DNA of 64,000 nt from Sabethes cyaneus (lineage: Eukaryota; Arthropoda; Insecta; Diptera; Culicidae): contig NC_071353.1 in assembly GCF_943734655.1 (NCBI RefSeq), forward strand, positions 80,614,909 through 80,678,908, given 5' to 3'. The notes beneath the pieces were generated by a model that searched no databases, had not been told where the DNA came from, and saw only the letters and a program-made list of their open reading frames with translations. The position numbers and the translations under genes were made by a program. Positions 1 through 12,025 of the stretch are shown here, piece after piece. Numbering within the stretch: position 1 is the stretch's first letter; every line of letters starts with the position of its first letter.

Positions 1-540
1 TAAAAGGTATAGAGCATCAATGAATAAACATGTTTAGCTAATTTTTTGTTTGAAAAGGAATTCAAAAAATTCAAGACAGTTCTCCGTAGCCAAAAAGTTG
101 GACTTCACTAAAAAAAGAAGTAAAGAGAATTATTCCGCTGCAAATCTTATTATATTATATTTTTCTTACAATGTAAAAATTTATTACATTTTTGGTTTGC
201 AATTTTGTTAGTTGAATGAAATGTACAAATTTATTTTTTTCTGCGTAAAAAAACACTGTATTTACTGAGAAACAGTGAATGGATCAAGTGTCCCAAGGGA
301 TCAAGTCTACCTGGTCTCCCCTACCTCGATGTAAGACAGCCTCGTTATAAAACAACCTCGATATAAGACAATTCTATATAAGACAATTTTATCTTATATC
401 GAAACAAATCCACTTGACATAGCTGGTAACGATACCAGAGCTGATTTTCTATTCTGAAATCGGTGCCATGAAGATGTTCATTATTGCAAAATAGCCCCAA
501 AAATAGTAAAAAACTAATAGTTCAAACAATAAATAGTTCA

Positions 541-620
541 AAAACCCGAATTAATCCGCCTAGCGGCGTGACCTAGCCTTTCTACTGCCGCAATAATCAT
601 TATTTAATTTCCCAGGTACA
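541..620 (+). repeat. dispersed AAAACCCGATTTAATCC repeat, copy 1
   Basis: A segment beginning AAAACCCGAATTAATCCGCC recurs near 26389 and 35080 with the same order of short motifs (AACCCG, TTAATCC, CCTA, GGTGA). It marks one end of a dispersed AT-rich repeat of unknown class; the other end was not identified. Confidence 0.5.
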
Positions 621-853
621 TCTATAATTAACTTGACTATATTTTCATTTGCCAGTAAAATTCAAAACGTATTGCGTAGAGCAATTATATTTTCTTTCCT
701 TGGGTGCGTAAATACTTGTAAGCGTCATTTATGCTACTTGATGAACACCTTATTTAGTTTTATAATATTTACGTGATTTATAGAAAAATAATGTAGACAC
801 AAAAGATAATTTTTGAAGACTTCAATGAATATATATAGAAAACTAGAAATTAA

Positions 854-1321
854 CCCTCTAACGGGTCTACAGGCGGCCTTAACTTTCGGGCTTCAGAGCC
901 ACGAAACTTGTTTTGAATTGACAATATGAAATATGTGTTTATAGCAGATTTTTGATATTTTGATATTTTGATATTAATACCATGCGTTCAAAAGTTAGCA
1001 TCTTTGAAAAACAAGAGTTCAGAAAAATTATTATTATGTTTCGCTTTTGAAGAAAAAGGAAATCTACAACAAAATGATTAATCTCAAAACTTTGCTATTA
1101 GTTTGCTTGGCTTCAATTTTGCAATATATCTGAATTAGAAAAAATAACTGAATAAAGCATTAGATATGAAAAAGAGAAATTGAACTTTTTCTTAGCTAAC
1201 GCTCCTTCAGATAATTATTTTTGCATGAAAATCAAAACTTAAGCTTCTTTTGAATGTAATTTCATGAAAAGATAGTCATTAGCTTGATCGCATCGTTTTT
1301 CCAAAGTATCCCGTTAGAGGG
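854..1321. mobile_element. possible piggyBac-like MITE
   Basis: The 12-bp sequence CCCTCTAACGGG at 854-865 is repeated inverted at 1310-1321 (CCCGTTAGAGGG). TTAA precedes the left copy, as expected for the piggyBac superfamily, which inserts at TTAA and has termini beginning CCC. The right flank reads CTAG instead of TTAA, so the duplication is either decayed or absent. There is no coding capacity in the 468 bp. Only the perfect short inverted pair and one TTAA support the call. Confidence 0.35.
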
Positions 1322-1801
1322 CTAGGAAAACAAGATGAGGTCGAAAAATAGTGCAAAAGCTACGCCATAAACATACTTGAGAATGGGAAATATGATCGAT
1401 ATGATTTCCAGTGCTTGTCATTTTTGATTTATTTATTAAAACATGATTCATGACATAAGACATTTGTCCTTTAAAATGTCACTAACGAAAATAAATCTTA
1501 CAAAAATACTACCGTGCAACGTTTACTTCCTATTTTTCATATACCATTACTAAGCTCTAGTATCTATTGATTGAAAAGAGCATCTATTGATGCGGAAAAT
1601 TTGTTTGAAATTTGTATAAATTTATTTGGAAAAATCAACTTACTAGTATTTTTAATCCTATTACCACTATACCTACATGCTTGAATTAGCTGCTTTTCTT
1701 CGCTTTTTGCTTTTGTTGTACAATTGTGAGCAACAGCAAGTGAAGAAAATGACAATTGAATTCTGAAATCAAAGAAAAGAAAAAAACTTTTCGATTGAAT
1801 C

Positions 1802-1917
1802 CCACTATTTAATATTTATTTGCAACAGATACGTAGTTCACCTACGAAGTGCAGGCTTCATCAGTGTCTTATTTCAAAGCGTATACGTATCTGTCGCGAA
1901 TAAATATTAAATAGTGG
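1802..1917. mobile_element. palindromic MITE, 116 bp
   Basis: Arms 1802-1835 and 1884-1917 are inverted copies of each other over about 34 bp with three mismatches, starting CCACTATTTAATATTTATT. A 48-nt loop separates them. The size and fold-back form are those of a small non-autonomous DNA transposon; superfamily unassigned. Confidence 0.7.
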
Positions 1918-2062
1918 AATTTAGTCAGCAAAAGTTTTTTTCTTTTCTTTAATTTCAGAGTTCGTATTCCAGTAAGAGGCTTCAATAACTTCAGACAATT
2001 GACATAATTCTCGTTTTTCTTGAATTTCAATGCAAATTTAAAAATTGCAAATTGTCATCACA

Positions 2063-2151
2063 TACACACGTACATACATATACATACATACATACATTCA
2101 TTCCTTCATACATACATACATACATACATACATACATACATACATACATAA

Positions 2152-2182
<31 letters not shown>

Positions 2183-2294
2183 CATACATAAATACATACA
2201 TACATATATACATAAATACATACATACATATATACATACATACATACATACATACATACATACATACATACATACATACATACATACATACATG
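2063..2294. repeat. (CATA)n microsatellite
   Basis: About 230 bp of tandem CATA with occasional AATA and TATA variants. Long open frames across it on both strands arise because the tetranucleotide contains no stop codon in some frames; they are not genes. Confidence 0.95.
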
Positions 2295-2341
2295 CATTAC
2301 ACACATTGAATACAATTAACATTTGATTGATATGTTTTGAT

Positions 2342-3480
<1,139 letters not shown>

Positions 3481-3720
3481 CAGAGGAAAACTGGCGACCG
3501 CTAATGCAAATTTTTTTTTGAACAAACCATGTTTCGATATAAGACAATTTCGGTGTAAGACAACTTTTAGAAATTATAAATTGTCTTATATCGAGGTATC
3601 CCTGTACCAATATAAATTGATTTTAAAAATTAAAAGAAGACTTCACGGCAGTTCCATGCGTAAAGTTTGATCTGCAAATTTTTTTTATATACTTTGTCGT
3701 TACAACCGTCTTTAAAAAAA

Positions 3721-5311
3721 CTACAAGGTATACAGCCATAAGGGTTGTACGAAAGGGTGACGTAGGACAATATCAGATTATTAGATTAAAGACTAATGTA
3801 ATCTGCATTTTTGGCATATGTATGTTTATAAGAATTTGTGAGTGCCATTGTTTAAGTGAATGTTTAAAAGAGAAGAGCGAAATATTCAGATTCAATTCTT
3901 CATTAAATGCAATGGTGGCTTTGAAAATACGTGGACGGCGGTTCATAAATACGCCTGCAACCATTGAGGCATAGAGATTTCTTTTAAAAATCACTTGCAT
4001 GCATCATAAAGGTTGAAATAGTAATGAATGACCAACCCACAGATTATTGTATTAAATTTGATTATGCGTAGCTTGGCATGTTTCAATGATCTTACTTTAA
4101 CGCTTGTGGCCTTTAAAAGGCCCATTGGTTACAAATAACATCAAAGCCAAAGCACGTTCATCGCAAATATGACGTGCCATTCGAATGTCCTCCTTTGACA
4201 TGGATGGCAACAGGCACGTAAGTTAGCGGCGTCGATTCACTTTCTTTTGCTCCGAGAAGGATTTACTAGTTTACTTTCACAGCTTACCGCTTGTTGCATA
4301 GCAGAAAATATGGCACATAGGCAAAAATTTCAGTTTTATTTGTATGAGAATCCTAATCCTCCTACCACGGGGGTGAGCGATCGCAAACCATCACAAAATT
4401 AATTCATGTCTCCAAAAACCCCCACATGCCAAATTTGGTTCCATTTGCTTGATTAGTACTCGAGTTATGAGGAAATTTGTATTACATTTGTATGGGTTCC
4501 CCCCTTTTTAAAGAAGGCAAAGGTCCTAATTTACCATAGAAAAAATCCTGCCTCCAAAAACCCCACATGCTAATTTTGGCTCCATTTGCGTAAATAATTC
4601 TTGAGTTATGAGGAAATTTGTTTTTCATTTGTATATGAGCCCCCCCCCCTTGTTGAAAGACGGATGGGTCTCAGTACACCATAGAAAAAAATCCTGCCTT
4701 CTAAAATCCCCACATGCCAAATTTGGTTCCATTTGCTTGATTAGTTCTAGAGTTATGAGTAAATTTGTATTTTATTTGTATGGAAGCCCCTCCCTCCTTC
4801 CCCTCTTAAAAAGGGAAGGGGTATCAGTACACCATAGAGAAAATTCTTACTTCCAAAAACCTCCACATGCTAAATTTAGTTCCTTTTGGTTGATTAGTTC
4901 TCTAGTTATGAGGAAATTTGTATATTATTTGTATGGAAGCCCCCCCCCCCCCCTCCTAAAGAGGGGAGGGGTCTTAATTCCCCATAGAAAAAAAACTTGC
5001 CTTCTGAAATTCCCACATGCCAAATTTGGTTCCATTTGCTTGATAAGTTCTCTAATTTTGAGGAAATTTGTGTCTCATTTGCATAGGAGCCCCCCCTCTT
5101 ACGCCCTCCTTAAATTTGCTCTCTTATCCCACCCATAAAATTGCTGGTCATTTTATCTATCCAACGACATGTAAATTGTTCAGTTTCGTTCAGTACTTTA
5201 GTAGTTATTAGCATTTGAAATCTTTCATTCAAACGTTACACTTCTATTTTCGTTTTCACAAAGTGCTACCCAGTCCCAGTATAGTGACTAAAGACGTAAT
5301 CCTATGTCAAA
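3721..5311 (+). repeat. CTACAAGG-family repeat, copy 1, with 145-bp-unit array
   Basis: The head begins CTACAAGGTATACAGCC after an A-run and carries GGTGACGTAGGAC. The tail ends ...AAAGACGTAATCCTATGTC. Between them is an array of about five diverged units (about 4340-5140). Copies at 33.58, 59.47, 61.68 and 62.0-63.72 kb share the same head and tail. The inward GACGTAGGAC of the head resembles the inverse of the tail end, a weak terminal inverted repeat. Non-coding; class unknown. Confidence 0.7.
4340..5140 (+). repeat. 145-bp-unit tandem array (about 5 units)
   Basis: Each unit contains CACATGCCAAATTTGGTTCC, CTTGATTAGTTCTCGAG, ATGAGGAAATTTGTAT, a C-run followed by a G-run (CCCCCC...GGGGAGGGG) and CACCATAGAAAAAA. 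An open frame of 176 codons across the array at 4608-5138 simply translates the repeat three times and is not considered a gene. Confidence 0.85.
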
Positions 5312-6030
5312 AATATGCTTCAACTGCTTCAACCCCTTCGAACATTTTCCCAACACCGGCTAATGACCTCTATATTCAGTTTAAAAAATACAAACAACTC
5401 TGCAAACACGTTGATGCAGCATCACCGGTATAGTCCTTCCTCAGCTCATTTGGACATCTTCATTGTTTTTCGATTTCGCTGTTTGTTCATATGAAATCTT
5501 GCTAAAGTTTCGATTAAAAGATCCATATTTGTTCAATTTTCTCCTGGTTCAAACGCCCATTTTGACAGAACAGTTGTTTACATTAGAATGTTCTTTCTTC
5601 AGAGTAAAAAGATTATAATTATAATAGAGTAAGACAAACCAATCTTGCAGAAGAATGTAATATATTTTTGTCAAAACTATTGCTAAGCTTTAAGGAGCGT
5701 CGTTTTTGAGCAGAAATCAAGTATCCTTTAAAACCGCTTATAAGGTGAATTACACCTATTGATATTTCAGCTTTATGGGTGTTTCTTCAAGTCTCCTTCA
5801 ATCATACTTCAGAAATGTTAATCAAATAAGATAACATTCACTTGAGGAAAGACATTATAAAACCTGATAGATTTTGCAATGCTCTGACAAAACTACTATA
5901 AGAAATGCATAAGACCAATTTGCTATTGGATCTCGGGACTGAGAAGAGATAGAAAGTTGCTGTCTTTAGCAAAGTTGTTTATCTGGACGAGATCAATCTG
6001 ACTGCGGACAACAAAATTCGGAACTGATAC
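5312..6030. other. gene-free interval with diverged CA-family-like blocks
   Basis: AT-rich sequence without a supported gene. From about 5880 it shows the pattern GATAGAAAGTTGCTGTCTTTAGCAAAGTTG...GATGGCGC, which recurs at 7780-8100 and in related form at 27.67 and 38.2 kb. The L1-like copy starting near 6030 interrupts this block directly after GATGGCGC. Confidence 0.5.
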
Positions 6031-7775
6031 GATAGATGGCGCTTATAATGAGCATATTGAAAAAACAAACTGGCAACTCTACACATGACTACCGTCCGAT
6101 TTCATTATTGAACGTCGACTACAAAATCTTCTCCCGAATTCTAAAAGCAAGATTAGAGAAAGTCATGATTACTCATCAGATACTGAGCAGTAATCAGAAA
6201 TGCTCTAACGCCGAACGAAACATCTTCCAGGCCACGCTCTCTCTCAAGGACAGAATTGCACAGCTGATTGCCCGAAAACGAAAGGGGAAGTTGATCTCCT
6301 TTGATTTGGATCATGCCTTCGATAGAGTGCGAATAGATTTCTTGCACCGTACCATGTGCTCGCTCGGCTTCAACGATCGCTTCGTAGAATTGCTCGGCTA
6401 CATTGCTAGTCGCTCTTCATCTTGCCTTCTTGTGAATGGACATCTCTCACCCTTCTTTCCGATCCAACGTTCGGTTAGACAGGGAGACCCTATATCGATG
6501 CATCTTTTCGTGCTCTATCTTCACCCGCTACTAAACAGGCTAGAGCGTGTTTGTGGGGATGATCTACTCGTCGCTTACGCAGATGACATCAGTGTTGTGT
6601 GCACTTCTATTCGAACAGCTGATGCGATGCGACAACTTTTTATAAATTTCGAAGGGGTGTCCGGTGCGAAATTAAACATGCGGAAAACAGTTGCCATTGA
6701 TATTGGACACATCGAAGGCATGCCATTGCTTATATCTTGGTTGAGGACAGAAAACCAAATAAAAATTCTTGGCGTTTTATATACCAATTCCATTCGGCTT
6801 ATGACAACGCTAAATTAGGATTCGTTAGTGAGCAAGTTTGCACAACAAATTTTTCTCCACTCTATGCGCACATTGACGCAGCATCAGAAAGTGATCCTGC
6901 TAAACACGTTCATCACTTCAAAAATCTGGTATGTGTCTGCAATATTATCTCCTTACACTGTACATGTAGGTAAACTGACAGCAACAATGGGCATCTTCCT
7001 CTGGCGGGGTTTACCAGCCCGTGTACCGATGCAGCAATTGGCGCGCAACTGGGAGAAGGGTGGATTAAAGCTCCAGCTTCCAGCACTCAAATGCAAATCC
7101 CTGCTGATTAATAGACACCTCCAAGAAATTGATAGTACTCCGTTTTACCAATCTTTCTACGAGGACAGCAGATTAAATCCACCTGGTGACTGCCCATGCC
7201 TGAAAGTAGTTATCCAGAACTACAGTCGCTTGCCTGTTGAAATCCAGCAAAACCCAACAGCTGATCAAATCCACCGCTTCTTTGTGAATCAAACAGAGAT
7301 CCCCAAAATAGAGCGAAATGATCCCACAGCAAACTGGCCAAAAATATGGAGAAATATCTCGTCGAAAAAAATCAATTCTGTCGTCCGTAGCGGCCTGTTT
7401 CTGCTAATCAACAGAAAAACTGAACACAGACAACTAATGCACATCATCGGTAGAGCAGATAACAACTGTCTGCACTGTGGGTCGATAGTCGAGACTATTG
7501 AACATAAATATGCTGAATGTCCGCGCGTTGCAGCAGCCTGGGCATACTTCCGGCAAAGGAGTGCTCCAATCTTCAACGGATGGCGAAGAATCGAATTCGC
7601 AGAGATTATGCAGCCAACCTTCCAGCACATAAGAACAAACAGCCGCAATAGACTACTAATGATGATTATCAGTTACATAAGTTTCATAAATTTTAATCAG
7701 GGAACAATAAATATAAATGATCTAAATTTTCATATTACAATTGAAACTAATGGCACCATGTAAATAATTTTAACA
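6030..7775 (+). mobile_element. 5'-truncated L1/Tx1-like non-LTR retrotransposon, copy A
   Basis: The element keeps only the reverse transcriptase to C-terminal part of pol and is truncated at the 5' end within the RT domain, a usual outcome of incomplete target-primed reverse transcription. The protein is clearly the same family as the copy at 8.9-14.8 kb, sharing YRPISLLN.DYKIFSR, SVRQGDPI, the AYADD box, the LINR motif and the IGRAD motif. Confidence 0.8.
6036..7763 (+). pseudogene. reverse transcriptase (L1/Tx1-like), one in-frame stop
   Basis: This is a partial pol of a non-LTR retrotransposon, which would copy its own RNA at a nicked chromosomal target. RT motifs in order: YRPISLL, the SFDLDHAFDR block with the first catalytic Asp, SVRQGDPIS, and AYADD with the catalytic Asp pair (about nt 6575-6590). 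After the RT comes a C-terminal zinc-binding segment, CLHCG...HKYAEC. The two open stretches 6036-6818 and 6828-7763 are in the same frame, separated only by TAG at 6816-6818. Tryptophan would suit that position, suggesting TGG to TAG. No endonuclease domain remains. The RQGDP signature is more like L1/Tx1-type RTs than the GVPQGS of the other families here; the exact clade is not resolved. Confidence 0.85.
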
Positions 7776-8880
7776 CAGACAAAAAAAAATTTTTTTGGAA
7801 TATCTCAGAGTCGTGACGAGATAGCATGTTACTGTGTTCTACAAAGTTATTTGTTCGAACAAGACACATTTGGTAATGCATAACAAAGTTTGAAACTGTC
7901 TCACTAGGTGGCGCACGTGGTTAAATTATAATCTTATGATGATATCTCATGACCATGATACGACAGAAGGTTGCGGTTTTTGACAAACTTGTGTGTCTAG
8001 ACAAAACGAATTTGAAAATGATCAGGTAAATTCACAACTGTAACGTTAGATGTCGCAGTTGGTAAAATCATATTTCTTTTAACGATATCTCAGCTTATGT
8101 CGAATAAACGGTAAAATGGCTTATCTGGTCAGGAAAAGAACACCAAAATGTTTGCAAATAGTATTCTCTTGGCGATTTTCCCAAAACAGAGTTTGTGAAC
8201 CCTCGACAATGTTGACAAACTTAATAATGCACATATCTCACTTAGAGATACATGATACCTATTCAACTTACCCAAGTAGCACACTCACGATACTTTATTT
8301 ATATCAATTTATTAATGACTCGTATTAGTTATATAACAATCAGGTGTACAGTTTTATAATGAGTATGCTATTAGGGAAATTTGCTATGGTATGTTGAGGT
8401 AATGCTTTAAACATTAGAATGTTAGGATTATGTTGACACTCACCATAAAACAATACAGAACGAGCATTTGTTTGTTTTATTTCCTGCTATGATAATGAGA
8501 ATGAAAAATGTGCATTAGATTCCTAACAATCCTTGTATATTCTTGTTACGGTCAATTATATCATACAGGAAATAACACACACGTAATACAAGGAAAGAGT
8601 AAACTATTCGAGCCCAATGAAAAAAGCAAGCTGTATACAAATGAGTATCAAGAGAATGCACTTCAGTCGTATTGTCGCGTTAGCAAAACAAATAGTTTTG
8701 GATTTATCATCACGCACTCGCACACGTTAATAATTGCAAGCCTCAACGTTGCCATTAAGCCAGTACGAGCGCGACTGCCGAGTCAGCAACACGCTCTTCG
8801 AACTTTGTCTCAAAGTTTTTTTGGTAACAAATTATACACAGCAGTTTTGTATACTGATCCGAGTGTTTACCCAAAGCTAT
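7776..8880. other. gene-free interval with tandem diverged blocks
   Basis: At 7790-8110 there are about three diverged tandem blocks of GATATCTCA...ACGATAGAAGGTTGC...GTCTAGACAAAACGA...GGTGGCGC type, matching the block at 5880-6030 on the other side of copy A. The remainder, to about 8880, is AT-rich without supported coding. ACCCAAGTAGCACACTC at 8269 resembles the end of the hairpin MITE at 59771 (CCCAAGTAAC) but has no inverted partner nearby. Confidence 0.45.
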
Positions 8881-8886
8881 GGAAGC

Positions 8887-10001
8887 ATGGCTTCTGGGCG
8901 AAGAAGAGAGAATACATTTAAGATTGATCTAAACAATTTTCCCAAGCGGCCATCCTCTAAAGCTATCCACGAATTTATCTACAATGAGCTTAAAATAGCA
9001 GTGGAAAAAGTGATCATAATACAACCGCTCACAACTAACAATTGCTGCTACGTCAAGACATCGGATTGCAAACAGCCCAACAAACAGTGATAAAACATGA
9101 CAATAAACATTACCTCGAAGAGGAAGGAAACCGGATAAAAGTGCATCTTGAAATGGAAGATGGTACCGTTGAAGTTAAGCTAGCTGAGCTATCCGAATGC
9201 ATTACTAATGAACAGATAGCGAAACATATGCGTGCATATGGCAATGCACTTGATATACGCGGTGTAGTGTGGTCAAACAAATTTATCTACAAGGGAGTAA
9301 ATACCGGAGCCAAAATTGTGAAAATGGTATTGCGACAACCAATAAAGTCCTATATCAATATAGAGGATGAAGTGGCATATGTTACATACAGCGGACAAAT
9401 ACCGACCTGCAAATACTGCCACAGTGCTATACATACAGGCTTTGGATGCGCTGCAAACCACAAACTACAACTAGAAAAGGATGACATCAACGATCGCTTA
9501 AGAAGAAATCGTAGCTATGCTGAAATTCTTTAAGGAAATAATACTGAAATAAGATCCACTCCATTATCTGTAGCTGAACCTTCTCCAGATCTAAATACTG
9601 GAGCCCGCCCTGAAAGTGAAACTGAAACTGGGACTGAGTCCGGTGCTGAGTGTGAATCTGTAGCTGCTACGCCTATATGCGAACCTGCAAACGTATCAAG
9701 AAAAAATATCACTAACATGAACAATGAAAACCGTCCAGAACAAACAAATAACGATGCGTTCAAAAAACCTAACAATACAAGTAACATGTTAACAATGGAT
9801 ATTTTCGACGATGAAAATACTGCAATTGGCAATACTACCAACGACAGACAACGAAAAACTAACACCGACGAATACCAAACAGATTCATCCACAATAGAAA
9901 CTAGCACAGAGAGTATCGCTAGAAGTAGACCATCGAGGAAAAAAACTCGGATTGATGCAGTGCGCTCTAGTAGAAGACATGACCCAACAAACACACATTA
10001 G
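8887..10001 (+). pseudogene. ORF1 (gag-like, one CCHC knuckle) of L1/Tx1-like copy B
   Basis: ORF1 of non-LTR elements encodes an RNA-binding protein that packages element RNA. The chosen start is ATG 8887 (MASGRRRENTFKID), the first Met of the homogeneous stretch. A frameshift lies near 9065-9085. The frame then runs to TAA at 9531-9533 and continues in phase past it to 10001. One zinc knuckle of the form CX2CX4HX4C is visible (CKYCHSAIHTGFGC, about nt 9409-9450). The C-terminal third is Ser/Thr/Glu/Asn-rich and ends in a basic patch (RPSRKKTR). Its end overlaps the pol start by about 50 bp in another frame. Total length about 370 residues. The gene is broken by one frameshift and one stop. 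Confidence 0.7.
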
Positions 10002-12025
10002 TTATAATATAGTGTCCATCAATATGAACACTATAACAAACACAAATAAAATTAACGCGCTGCTATCATTTGCCCGATCTATCGATATCGATATTCTGCT
10101 ACTCCAAGAGGTCCCGTCTCAAGATTTTACTCTCGATGGTTATAATGTACTCACGAACGTCGATCATCATCTCCGTGGAACAGCAATCGCATTCAAACCT
10201 CACATTCAAACGATAAGTACTGAGAGCAGTTTAGACGGTCGTCTGTTACCTGTTAAGCTACCTGGTGATGTGCTGATCTGCAACATTTATGCACCATCTG
10301 GAACACAAAACAGATGCTATCGAGAACATTTCTTTAATGAAACCTTAGCGTATTATCTTCGCGGTGCACCCGAAAACATCATCCTCGGGGGAGATTTTAA
10401 TGCCGTTATATCTGCAAAGGATGCTTTAGGAAGTAGCAATCATAGTCCTGCCTTGCAAAGGACCATTCAACATCTTCAGTTGAAAGACACTTGGGAGCTT
10501 TTGTTTCGCAATCGTGTAGAGTTTACTTTCATTCGTCCAAATGCTTCTTCAAGACTTGATAGAATATATATTAGTGCAAATCTCAAACCACAACTCAGAA
10601 CTGCGAGCGTACATGTTACTTCGTTCACGGATCATAAAGCCTACCTTATCCGGCTGTGTCTACCAATCCAAGGAAAAACTCCTGGCAGAGGTTTTTGGTC
10701 TATTCGTTCACACGTACTAACAGAGAGCACAGGGTTAGACAACTTCGAAACTATAAAAGTTGGATGGAATGGTGGACACAATTTGTTAAACCAAGAGTGA
10801 AAAGCTTTTTCCGTTGGAAATCCGGAGAAGTTTTTCGTCTACATAACGCACACCATGAAGCATTGTACTAGCACTTGCGTTCAGCCTATAATGATTATGC
10901 ATCAGACAATTCAGCCATACAGCGCATAAACGCGATAAAAGGTAAAATGTTGCTTCTGCAAAGAAAATTGTCGCAAAATTTTACTAGAAACAATGAACGT
11001 TTCATCGCTGGTGAAATGCTTTCAACGCTACAGGTTGGAGATGAGTTTAAACAAAAGAGGCGGAGCTATATAAAAACCATAAGCACTGATGATGATACAG
11101 TACTGGGCGATGCATCAAAAATTGAGGATCACATATACGATTTCTACAAAAATCTGTACACATCGTATCCAACTATAACAACAAACTACCAATATGTAAA
11201 TCCTATTCCCAGTAACAACTCTTGCAATATAGCTACAATGGGTGAGCTCTCGGTAACCGAAATCTTCAATGCAATAAATGGAAGTGCCACTGGAAAATCT
11301 GCAGGTTTGGACGGAATGCCTGTAGAATTCTATAAGAAAACTTTCAACATAATATTTCGTGAACTCACTGCTGTACTAAATGAGGCGCTGCGAGGAAGCA
11401 TTCCCAAAAACTTTGTCGATGGAGTGATAGTGTTGTGCCCAAAAAAAAATAATTTCAATAGAGTAAGGAGCTACCGACCAATTTCTCTATTGAACTGTGA
11501 TTATAAAATCTTCTCACGAGTATTAAAATTGCGTCTGGACTCAGTGTTAAATAACCACCAAATTCTAAATCCTGCGCAGAAATGCTCAAATAGAGGTCGC
11601 AATATTTTTGAAGCGTTACTGTCTACAAAGGACAAAATAATGGAAATAAAGCACAAGCGAAAATGTGGTCGGTTAATCTCGTTCGATCTACAAAATACTT
11701 TCGATCGTGTTGAAAGAGCTTTCCTGTTCAGTGTGATGAGAAGCATGGGTATAAACAGCAGCTTTATTTCTCTGTTACAAAATATCATAGATAACTCTCA
11801 CTCTAAAATTCTCATAAATGGTCATCTCAGCCCAGAGTTTAAGATTGAGCGTTCGGTGCGACAAGGCGACCCGATAGCAATGCATTTGTTTGTGATCTAC
11901 CTGCAATCACTAATCGAACATCTTGTCGGATGAGTACTGGTGAGCTGGATCTAGTGATGGCTTACGCTGATGATGTGACGGTAGTAACGTGCTAAGCAGA
12001 GAAAATTGAAGAAGTGAGAGTATTA
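9952..12025 (+). pseudogene. ORF2 (APE endonuclease + RT) of L1/Tx1-like copy B, 5' part
   Basis: The N-terminus is an apurinic-type endonuclease that nicks the target: SINMN, LLQEVP with the catalytic Glu, GGDFNA (nt 10387-10404), RLDRIYIS, and FTDHKA in place of the usual SDH. A frameshift near 10700-10875 is followed by the RT with SAGLDGMPVEFY, YRPISLLNCDYK, SFDLQNTFDR and SVRQGDPIA. Another frameshift near 11930 leads to AYADD (about nt 11960), then a TAA a few codons later. Coding similarity stops at 12025, where a TA-flanked element is inserted; it resumes at 13641. Confidence 0.85.

Larger units (their letters stand above)
1..1800. other. AT-rich gene-free stretch
   Basis: No coding region is supported here. 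The stretch is strongly AT-rich with many stop codons in all frames. It holds repeated CCTCGATATAAGACAA-type motifs (about 320-400), one end of a small dispersed repeat (541-600) and a possible piggyBac-like MITE (854-1321). A short open frame on the minus strand at 1564-1755 has no recognisable motif and is treated as chance. Confidence 0.6.

Noticed and set aside
4608..5138. 176-codon ORF as a gene
   Set aside because: It repeats the same peptide (KFGSICLISS) once per 145-bp unit; repeat translation. The same applies to frames at 52016, 52342, 54165 and 62363.
9530..9994. 154-codon minus-strand ORF with hydrophobic residues
   Set aside because: Antisense of the Ser/Glu/Asn-rich end of ORF1; hydrophobicity follows from the complement of polar codons.
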